Shown in pieces: positions 14,601 through 19,689 of a DNA stretch of 19,689 nt. Numbering within the stretch: the first letter of the stretch is position 1; every line of letters begins with the position of its first letter. The stretch comes from Spirochaetaceae bacterium (GTDB lineage Bacteria > Spirochaetota > Spirochaetia > Treponematales > Breznakiellaceae): the NCBI GenBank assembly GCA_031273985.1, contig JAISQV010000231.1, forward strand, positions 1-19,689. The letters run 5' to 3'. Under the pieces are notes generated by a model, which saw only the letters and a list, made by a program, of their open reading frames with translations, was not told where the DNA came from and did no database searches. A program made the translations under genes and the position numbers.

Positions 14601-15085
14601 TCCGGTATCTGGGTGAAGCCGTCCCAGCCAAGGGAGTAACTCAAAACGCCTTTGACGGGATTCACCGCCGCCGGGTCCATATAGGGCTTGAGGGTAAAAT
14701 CCAGCGGGGTAAGGACCCCGCCCGTCACCGTAACCGCTTTGGGCTCGCTTATGGCGGAGAGCGTATCCCCCGCGTAACCCCTGGCGGTAATCGTATAATC
14801 ACCGGGGGGAAGGCGCAGTTGTATGCTGCTGTTCTGGAAAGAATAGGGCTCCAGATTGGCGGGGGCGCCAAAAACCAGTTCATACCTGGTAAAATCAGGA
14901 TTCAGGGGCAGCATGGTACGCGCCAGAGAAGGATTCACATTGCTGCCCGAAAGGGATATATGGAGCAGCCCTTCGTCCGCGGCAACTTCGGCGCTTTTCG
15001 GCCTGGTCAAGAGGAAATTGCTGCAACCCGCAACAAGAAGAGCCGCGGCGCATAAAGACGCTAGGGTAACGTGTATGTTTTTCAT
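11627..15085 (-). CDS. Large surface lipoprotein: four Ig-like repeats and a parallel beta-helix
   Basis: The 1152-aa product starts with a lipoprotein signal, ALLVAGC (Cys21). Residues about 35-270 form a beta-rich N-terminal region with PPGDYTITARGYAGD and LPPGEYRLTM motifs. Four DUF5018-like Ig-type units span about 279-667, closing with motifs such as YTVTAWNNTNTKTYRVTL and YTVRAQDNSTQEYVVVV. After YYYVDGAAGSDS a right-handed beta-helix (about 783-1010) has repeating GGGIYI / GGSIRGNTA / GGGVYV turns, like pectate-lyase folds and chlamydial Pmp proteins. The final 140 residues are unassigned. GGGAAG just before the ATG supports the start. Ten nucleotides separate it from the preceding gene, whose stop overlaps this gene's RBS region. 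A surface adhesin or glycan-binding role is inferred. Confidence 0.88.
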   Translation of the reverse strand: MKNIHVTLASLCAAALLVAGCSNFLLTRPKSAEVAADEGLLHISLSGSNVNPSLARTMLPLNPDFTRYELVFGAPANLEPYSFQNSSIQLRLPPGDYTITARGYAGDTLSAISEPKAVTVTGGVLTPLDFTLKPYMDPAAVNPVKGVLSYSLGWDGFTQIPDRAELLIETYAGVNGSLLADPEPIPISLIPQELNAASAPGTILLLDRAVALIKLTGALELPPGEYRLTMSVTADAGGQAVRRTDLAHVYSGLTTPAPFFYGSNDILIADTGVDLGPGFITRFNFAETPNATSVVGSVPGVDGTRLIMVIVPSGTDLTDLTPMVEVTPGAVIVSPPPAARSDPPVYNKGEIDFTAPVIWTVTGRNGAVQRYTVAASKAPADECSITGLFFREFPDEAMVAIDQDARSINVVVPYGTKTLYPNYGLTPVFSYIGKQVDEVDGGTATPLDGTALDFEGGLVFRVYAENDSLYKNYAVLVTEALDTEAVITHFAIDGYPDIPFAINQSAGTITAALPYGVSLSNLSPLIQYKGRNIDPESGAAQNFNVPVFYTVTAWNNTNTKTYRVTLSNEQANSNKGIFDFVVTNVPYNKVVIGQNPRADGRIPIVIQVPYGTNETNMIPAITLNSPSSTISPASGSPIPFVNQAAIYTVRAQDNSTQEYVVVVSQDVQYYYVDGAAGSDSWPDIYNGGSASAPFKTLAYAVYKAARHPTIDKIFVSGVLSNATENGAWENAADASAGFHSSGGDSGSVFNLIGTNGKKITVTGVSNATLSGTSNKRVLSVTGGANLAFENFTITGGNSAGNGGGIYIAGDSVVRFSGGSIRGNTAVSGGGVYVEDNTANGHYDFTLIDSTISGNTATGINTGPADGNTTGGTVDGLDGGGGIYVKNYALVWLASGSITGNTATRGSGGGVLINASAQNASGSRGDEYGLLMSNGSISGNISKSSTYPHGGGGVYVAAGVFEMLGGSIVNNTSVRQGGGVFIGHNSRFSASGNSSITGNEGVGSSKAICSRGYTEMMGNAQADKIYIWNNNGIPAFAQQPDSFTLAENARATGIVLAYADDYCNFINIAASAAYGSDQICIIDLEGHLTNGAFKDTNLSGDWLNRALIKGNNANLRAVVNRIPLNTFVGGSTLNLAASYRIEVIGTEGRLVRR

Positions 15086-15095
15086 TTCTTCCCTC

Positions 15096-18000
15096 TCACT
15101 TTTCTACCAAAAAGTAGAGCTTGTTGGTGTAATGCTTGCCGTCAGTTCCGGTTGCCACCAAAACCACCTCGTGCTGCCCCGCCTTCAGGCCGTTGACATT
15201 CAGATTCAGAACCGGCCCCTCCGCCGGAGCGGCGGCAGGCGGAACAGGGTGCGGTTTGCCGTCAAGGTACCATTCGAGGAGGGGCCGGTTGACCTTTATC
15301 GTTAACAAACCGGTACTTTGGTTGAAGGAGCTGTCGTCAATAAAATCAAGATCGCTTACACCCCTATAGATGATGGAAACGCTGAGATTCTCCTCCTGCG
15401 GCTGGACCGTTACCGTTACCGTATAGGCCTGTTTACCGCCGTCCTCAGCCGCTACCGTGTAGACCCGGGGGCCGGCGAAATTCCTGGGGGAATCCGTAAG
15501 GGGATTGGCCGTTTTTACCGGCTCGTTTTCATAAGTAATGGATACCCCTATATAGGAGATGACCGGCGTAAGGCTGCCTATCAGGGACCCGGCGGAATAG
15601 GAAATGGACGCATCTATGGTGTGGTTCTCCTGATCTATCTGCACAATGGCGGGAACCGCTTTGAAGGAAAAGCCGGTAATAAGTACCTTGTCCCCGCTTA
15701 TGCGGTAAACCGTTACGGCATAATCTTTCGTGCTGCCGTCCTCCGCCGTTATCCGGTACGATACGGGGCCGCTGAAATTCTGGGGGCTTCCCGCTTCGGG
15801 GCTGATGGTTTTGCCGGTATGGGTAATATCCGCCCGTAAGGCGGTAATATCCGTATCCCCTGAAACGGTTACATAAATGGGCACCACCCCGTCCGGGCCG
15901 GGAACGGAGCCTATCACCGTATCAAGCACGGGGGTTCCGAAGAACGTAATGCCGGTTATATCCTTTGTGCTGGAAGCTTTGGAGTACACCGTTACGGTGT
16001 AGGGCTGGACCGTCCCGTTCCGGGCCCTGACGGTGTAAATAACGGGACTGCTAAAGTTCACCGCCCGGCCCGACACCGGGTCGAGGGATACCCCCTTGTA
16101 GTAGACCATGGGGCGCAGGGCGCTCAGATTTGTACCGGAGGGGACTGTTACCGTAATTGTTTTGGCCGCCTCGTCTATGGCGCCCACGGCCAAAGGCTCC
16201 GCAAAGTAGAAGCCTGTTATCATCTTGGCATTGTTGTCTTCGACCTTAACGGTAACCGTATAAACCCTGGTCTGGCCGTTTTCCGCCCTCACCGTATATA
16301 TAACGGGGTCCCTGAAGCTCGTGGCCGTGCCGGTTACCGTGGCGGGCCCGCCCGCCGGGATGCCTGCCCCGCTGACAGCGACCCCCGTGTGGGTAACTTT
16401 AGGGGTCAGGTTTATGTTCGCTATATCCGTACCCATGGGAACGGCTACCTCAATGGGGAAGCGCCCGGAAGAATCCTGCGTGGAAGCGATGATGGTAGTG
16501 GTAGCTTCGGGGGCTATTTCCGCAAAGGTCAGGGCGGTTATTTCCCTGTCGTCGCGCAAGGGCGGTTGGGGGCCGCGGCTTACCTTTACCCCATAGACTT
16601 TCGTAGCAGTGCCGTTCGCCGCCGTTACCGTGTAGTGCAGCAGGCTTGAAAAATCGCCCTTGATACCGGCGGGGTGAGCCGTTTGTTCGCTGCCTCCCTC
16701 CCGTCTGATGGATGAGCCGGTATAGTAAATGGTGGGGATCAATTGCCCCAGGCCGGTATCGTAGGGAACCGTAACGGTGATCATTCCGGCATCCTGATCT
16801 ATCACCCCAACGGCCATGGGATCGAGGAAGTAGAAACCGTTTATTCTGGCAACGCCGCTTGAAGGATCCGGGGGAGCGTCATCGGCTATTACCACGGTAA
16901 CCGTATACTCCTGGACGCCTCCGTCTTCGGCCTCCACCCTGTAGAGGGCGGGATTCGTGAAGTCCGCCGCATTGCCGGTTACCGTGCCTGGCCCGCCCGC
17001 CGGGAGGCCGGCCCCGGTGATGGAGGCCCCCGTGTGGGTGGCGACAGGGCTCAGGGCGGCTACCGTTTTACCGGCGGCGGCAAGACCCGCCGCGGGCACC
17101 GTTACCACCACGGGTATCCTGCCTGTCGTATCCGGGACGGCGCCTATCACTGCCTTTTCGCCGCTGATCTCAGCAAAACCAAAGTCCGTGAGCGCCCTGG
17201 CATCGTTAGCCGCCGCAAAGACGGAAACCAGGTAGGTCTGGGAACTTCCGTCCCTGGCGCTTACCGTATAGGGGATGGGGTTTGCGGCGGAATTTCTAAA
17301 GTCCCTGGGCTCCCCGGAGATGGGGCTTACCGATTGTCCCGTGTGGTAGATAACCGGGGCGAGGCCCTGGAGATTCGTGCCATAGGGAACGGTAACGGCT
17401 ACGGTTTTTGCCGTCTCGTTGATGATACCCGCCGCTCCCGTTGCCGGGGAGCCGGGGAAGATAAAATAGAAACCCGTTAATTGCTTGTCGCTGTTCTTCC
17501 GGTCGGAGGTCAGGACCGTTACGGCATATTCCCGGCTGCTGCCGTCTTCCGCCGTTACCGTATAGGTGACGGGGTGCATATCCGATGCGGCAAAGTTCTG
17601 CCCCGCGGCAGCCGTTACGGTACCGGCGCCGCTCCGGGAATCCACCCAGGCAACCTCCCCGCTTATGGTTTCGCCCGTGTAGGTGATCCGGGGGGTCAGG
17701 GCGGTCTGCGTCAAGTCCACCGGATTCCCCGTTGTGGTGGTATCAGGAATCGTTACCACAATGGGATAGGTCCCATCCGGCTGGGGAACGGCGCCGATGA
17801 TCACCTGGAGGGTTCCTATGCCGGTGTTGGTGAACGTAAAGTCCGTTATTTCCTTGGCGCTGCTCCGGTCCCGTATCACCGTAACCGTGTAGTCCTTGGT
17901 GCTGCCGTCCTCCGCCGTCACCCTGTACCCTGGGGAGCCGGAAAAATCGTCGGTCTGGGTTACGGTTACCCCCCCCTTGACCCATCCCCCGGACAGCGGG

Positions 18001-18563
18001 CCGATGGATTTGCCGGTCTGTACTATCTTGGCGCGGAGGGACGTGAGGTTTGTCTCGCTGGGAACGTGGATGACGATTATTCCCCCGCTTCCGTCAGGAT
18101 TCTCGCTTACCACCCCCTCCGCCAGCAGGTTATCGGAAAGCACAAGATCAAACCAGAGAATATCCTTGGAATCGCCGGTCCTTACAATGACCCTTACCTC
18201 GTATTCCCGGTATGAACCGTCTTCCCCGGTAACCCAGTAGGTTACGGGTTCATAGAAATCCCGCGCTTCCCCTGAACCGGGGCTCAGGGATCTGCCTATG
18301 AACCTTACCGTGGGGCGGATATTCCCCGGATTGCTCCCCGGCGGCAGAACAACGGTGATGGGTATCTTGCCGTTAAGGCCCGGCCTGCTCCGAATCTCTA
18401 CGGCCTCCCCCGGAATGCCCGTGGAAAAACTGGTTATGACCTTATCCGCGAGCAGCATCCTGCCGCCCTGACCTTCAGGAATCTCTATCCACTTGAATAA
18501 GGGGTTAGAGCAGGAACACAGCAGCCCCAAGCCGGCTGCCAAGAGCATCCACAACTTCCTCAT
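15096..18563 (-). CDS. Large surface lipoprotein with ten tandem Ig-like (DUF5018-like) repeats
   Basis: The 1155-aa product starts MRKLWMLLAAGLGLLCSC; Cys18 is the likely lipidated residue. Ten units of about 85-115 residues span 40-1052, each opening with ITxFxF and closing with YTVTAEDGSxxxYTVTV-type strands. A distinct C-terminal domain (about 1060-1155) contains LEWYLDGKPHP and LKAGQHEVVLVATGTDG. Such repeats occur in surface lipoproteins of Treponema and Bacteroidetes (family knowledge; DUF5018 is assigned by eye). The N-terminal RK charge favours ATG 18563, although no RBS precedes it; ATG 18548 has AGGAAG upstream but would leave an uncharged signal peptide. It is the first gene of the five-gene envelope operon. 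Binding partner and substrate are unknown. Confidence 0.87.
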   Translation of the reverse strand: MRKLWMLLAAGLGLLCSCSNPLFKWIEIPEGQGGRMLLADKVITSFSTGIPGEAVEIRSRPGLNGKIPITVVLPPGSNPGNIRPTVRFIGRSLSPGSGEARDFYEPVTYWVTGEDGSYREYEVRVIVRTGDSKDILWFDLVLSDNLLAEGVVSENPDGSGGIIVIHVPSETNLTSLRAKIVQTGKSIGPLSGGWVKGGVTVTQTDDFSGSPGYRVTAEDGSTKDYTVTVIRDRSSAKEITDFTFTNTGIGTLQVIIGAVPQPDGTYPIVVTIPDTTTTGNPVDLTQTALTPRITYTGETISGEVAWVDSRSGAGTVTAAAGQNFAASDMHPVTYTVTAEDGSSREYAVTVLTSDRKNSDKQLTGFYFIFPGSPATGAAGIINETAKTVAVTVPYGTNLQGLAPVIYHTGQSVSPISGEPRDFRNSAANPIPYTVSARDGSSQTYLVSVFAAANDARALTDFGFAEISGEKAVIGAVPDTTGRIPVVVTVPAAGLAAAGKTVAALSPVATHTGASITGAGLPAGGPGTVTGNAADFTNPALYRVEAEDGGVQEYTVTVVIADDAPPDPSSGVARINGFYFLDPMAVGVIDQDAGMITVTVPYDTGLGQLIPTIYYTGSSIRREGGSEQTAHPAGIKGDFSSLLHYTVTAANGTATKVYGVKVSRGPQPPLRDDREITALTFAEIAPEATTTIIASTQDSSGRFPIEVAVPMGTDIANINLTPKVTHTGVAVSGAGIPAGGPATVTGTATSFRDPVIYTVRAENGQTRVYTVTVKVEDNNAKMITGFYFAEPLAVGAIDEAAKTITVTVPSGTNLSALRPMVYYKGVSLDPVSGRAVNFSSPVIYTVRARNGTVQPYTVTVYSKASSTKDITGITFFGTPVLDTVIGSVPGPDGVVPIYVTVSGDTDITALRADITHTGKTISPEAGSPQNFSGPVSYRITAEDGSTKDYAVTVYRISGDKVLITGFSFKAVPAIVQIDQENHTIDASISYSAGSLIGSLTPVISYIGVSITYENEPVKTANPLTDSPRNFAGPRVYTVAAEDGGKQAYTVTVTVQPQEENLSVSIIYRGVSDLDFIDDSSFNQSTGLLTIKVNRPLLEWYLDGKPHPVPPAAAPAEGPVLNLNVNGLKAGQHEVVLVATGTDGKHYTNKLYFLVEK
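15408..18446 (-). repeat. Ten protein-coding repeat units inside the lipoprotein gene
   Basis: Units by residue: 40-128, 133-230, 236-351, 358-450, 456-560, 572-663, 673-773, 779-861, 867-953, 959-1052. Units 3, 5, 7 and 9 carry an IG-x-VP-x-x-DG-x-x-PI-x-VTV-type insert; units 4, 6, 8 and 10 instead have FYF...IDQxAxxITVTVPYGT-type sequence. The two subtypes alternate strictly over units 3-10. Confidence 0.75.
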
Positions 18564-18663
18564 AGCGATTCACATACCTGTTTAAGAACAATTCCCCCAT
18601 AACCGGCGCCCCAAACATCATACGCCCCAGAACCCTTCGTCCGCCATTTGTCACAAGTAAAGA

Positions 18664-18716
18664 AATCCAAAGTAGCTTTCCCGAAACTGAAATTTTGGAA
18701 AAGCCTTTATGAATTT
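18664..18716 (-). repeat. Palindromic 50-bp element, right copy (inverted)
   Basis: On the minus strand it reads GGCTTTTCCAAAATTTCAG, then TTTCGGGAAAGCTAC, then TTTGGATTT. About 43 of 54 positions match the copy at 8832-8886, which is in the opposite orientation. The stem is less perfect here. It lies about 100 nt upstream of the first gene of the envelope operon. Confidence 0.75.
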
Positions 18717-18908
18717 TTGTTTATTATTATGCATTTGTCAACTTTCTTTTGAATTATCGGAGTTTATTACGTATTTTTTACCCCTGGATACCCGTTCCGG
18801 GCGGATTATGCCGTCCGGGGGCGGGGTTTTTCAGCAGTGTGTCAAAACGGAAGAGGCGATGTATCATTATGACATATCGCTTTGCCGGCAGGGGCCCGGA
18901 AACAAAAA
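18717..18908. other. Intergenic stretch without a credible gene
   Basis: The sequence holds an AT-rich part (18717-18780) and GC-rich patches. A minus-strand TTGACA at 18741-18736 could be a -35 for the envelope operon, but the hexamer 17 nt on (AAAAAT) is poor. GCGAT...ATCGC at 18857-18881 forms an imperfect hairpin. A plus-strand 78-codon frame here has no RBS, motif or sensible composition. Confidence 0.5.
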
Positions 18909-18937
18909 GCCCCCGGACTTTGACAAGGTCCGGGGGC
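18909..18937 (-). terminator. Rho-independent terminator on the minus strand
   Basis: GCCCCCGGAC and GTCCGGGGGC form a perfect 10-bp stem with a 9-base loop, followed on the minus strand by TTTTTG. It would stop a transcript arriving from the right, where the only visible candidate is the small ORF or RNA at 18997-19107. It also insulates the envelope operon from such transcription. Confidence 0.75.
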
Positions 18938-18996
18938 GAGGGTAAGGATGGATACACCATATCCATATTATGGGATTAACTCCCAATTTCTCAAGC

Positions 18997-19107
18997 CTAA
19001 AGAGAAAAGGGATCCCTGCCTAGTTGGGATTTGATGCAACATTGAGCAAACATAGCATCATTTTGTAGCGTCATCAGCGGTCCGCCGTGCCCGAAGTTGG
19101 CCTGCAT
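18997..19107 (-). CDS. Possible 36-aa small ORF ahead of a strong terminator
   Basis: The ATG at 19107 opens a 36-codon frame, MQANFGHGGPLM, then TLQNDAMFAQCCIKSQLG, then RDPFSL, ending in TAG. It has two adjacent Cys and a mixed composition unlike the GC-rich shadow frames. There is no clear RBS, signal peptide or recognised family. Downstream the transcript could form GGATA-TGGTG-TATCC and then the terminator at 18909-18937. The alternatives are a non-coding RNA or the relic of a mobile element. Confidence 0.3.
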   Translation of the reverse strand: MQANFGHGGPLMTLQNDAMFAQCCIKSQLGRDPFSL

Positions 19108-19213
19108 GACCGGGAAGGCCCATTATGCCGGGCGGGTTAGGGGCAGGCGAGTCTTCGCGCCCGTATTTATGAATCCCTTATTCGAGTTTTGAATATTTAT
19201 ACATACATTATGC

Positions 19214-19362
19214 GGTTCCGGGGGGAGAGAACCGGGGGCGTTGCTGCTGAAGCCGCAAAGCGGCTTCAGCTTGGGAGTTTTGCTTCGCAAAACTCCAGGG
19301 AAAGAGCACGGGGGTAGCCGGAGACCCCGCAGGGCCGCAGGAGGCTCAGGCGCAGGGGGCTC
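19214..19362. repeat. Hairpin-dense intergenic repeat upstream of aspS
   Basis: Hairpins are GGTTC...GAACC (19214-19233), GCTGAAGCCGC-AAA-GCGGCTTCAGC (19246-19270) and GGAGTTTTGC-TTC-GCAAAACTCC (19274-19296), followed by GGGGGTAGCCGGAGACCCCG and AGGGCCGCAGG. The series is the inverted counterpart of modules at 7422-7489 and 7644-7710, here contiguous. Confidence 0.75.
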
Positions 19363-19384
19363 GGCACCCTCTCTACTACCGGCT

Positions 19385-19410
19385 CTCTCATCTTGCACTC
19401 TCATCTTGCA
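19385..19410 (+). repeat. Perfect 13-bp tandem duplication at the aspS promoter
   Basis: CTCTCATCTTGCA occurs twice head to tail (19385-19397, 19398-19410). The second copy supplies five of the six bases of the predicted -35 box. Confidence 0.85.
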
Positions 19411-19434
19411 AGGCCCCCGCATACCAGCTATAGT
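19406..19434 (+). promoter_or_regulatory. Predicted aspS promoter, leaderless
   Basis: TTGCAA (19406-19411) and TATAGT (19429-19434) are separated by the ideal 17 nt. Six bases after the -10 comes ATG 19441, so transcription should begin at about that ATG. No Shine-Dalgarno sequence precedes 19441. Confidence 0.65.
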
Positions 19435-19440
19435 TTTGCC

Positions 19441-19689
19441 ATGGAACAGATGAGACGCACCGTTACGTGCGGGGCCCTGCGCGGGGCTGATGCGGGGAGG
19501 ACCGTTGTCCTGAACGGCTGGGTACACCGGAAGCGGGACCACGGGGGTATTTCTTTTGTCAATGTGCGGGATCGTTACGGCATAACCCAGGTTACCGTGG
19601 ATACCGCCGCGTCCCCGGACCTTGCCCCGGTAACGGCAGAGCTGCGCAGTGAATTCTGTGTCGCCATTGAAGGGCTGGTCCGTCCAAGA
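19441..19689 (+). CDS. aspS: Aspartyl-tRNA synthetase, N-terminal part (cut by window end)
   Basis: The visible 83 codons encode the N-terminal OB-fold anticodon-binding domain of AspRS, which charges tRNA(Asp) with aspartate in the cytoplasm. The typical bacterial opening is present: MRRTVTCGALRG, VVLNGWVHRKRDHGGISFVN, VRDRYGITQVTVD. The catalytic domain lies beyond the window. Family members usually start at the Met before (R/K)RT, here ATG 19450, but ATG 19441 coincides with the predicted transcription start and would add only MEQ. Which ATG is used cannot be settled from sequence. A tRNA(Asp/Asn) dual specificity cannot be judged from this fragment. Confidence 0.95.
   Translation, partial: MEQMRRTVTCGALRGADAGRTVVLNGWVHRKRDHGGISFVNVRDRYGITQVTVDTAASPDLAPVTAELRSEFCVAIEGLVRPR

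Noticed and set aside
18709..18945. 78-codon plus-strand frame in the intergenic region
   Set aside because: No RBS, no motif, and it runs through the minus-strand terminator stem.
1..19689. CRISPR array, tRNA or rRNA genes
   Set aside because: No regularly spaced identical repeats, tRNA T-loop/CCA signatures or rRNA-like segments were seen on either strand.

Overview
The window looks like chromosomal DNA from a spirochete, most likely a Treponema-type organism. This is an inference from the style of its genes: many short lipoproteins with acidic Gly/Asp linkers, large surface lipoproteins built from tandem Ig-like repeats, outer-membrane barrels lacking clear relatives, and the TIGR02757 family. 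No rRNA or other phylogenetic marker is present, so the assignment is tentative. GC content is uneven: housekeeping genes and hairpin repeats are GC-rich, while the lipoprotein region at the left is more AT-rich.

Layout. (1) 1-2571, plus strand: the 3' part of a NarL/LuxR-type response regulator, then three small lipoprotein genes. The regulator's last 15 codons, a hairpin repeat and a conserved leader recur at 1246-1575, so this part arose by segmental duplication. (2) 2863-3480, plus strand: a PD-(D/E)XK nuclease-like protein with a Lys/Ala-rich tail. A three-hairpin repeat separates it from the convergent genes. (3) 7345-3676, minus strand: purB, guaB and a TIGR02757 gene form an operon for AMP and GMP synthesis plus a protein of unknown function. 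(4) 8784-7750, minus strand: a PerR-type regulator and a rubrerythrin form a peroxide-stress operon, with a perfect 27-bp Fur-family palindrome over the perR promoter and start codon. (5) 18563-8890, minus strand: five tightly packed genes encode two large lipoproteins (ten and four Ig-like repeats, the second also with a parallel beta-helix), two related outer-membrane barrels, and a membrane-anchored RlpA-like protein. (6) 18564-19440: a long intergenic stretch with repeats, a minus-strand terminator, a possible 36-aa ORF and the aspS promoter. (7) 19441 to the end: the start of aspS.

The most notable block is the five-gene operon. Gene spacing (10, 28, -8 and 23 nt) and envelope targeting of every product suggest one cell-surface assembly that has no obvious name. 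It is bracketed by inverted copies of a roughly 50-bp palindromic element. Other points of interest are three promoters placed so close to ATG codons that the mRNAs should be leaderless (purB, perR, aspS), a repeated leader hairpin before paralogous lipoproteins, and hairpin-dense intergenic repeats.
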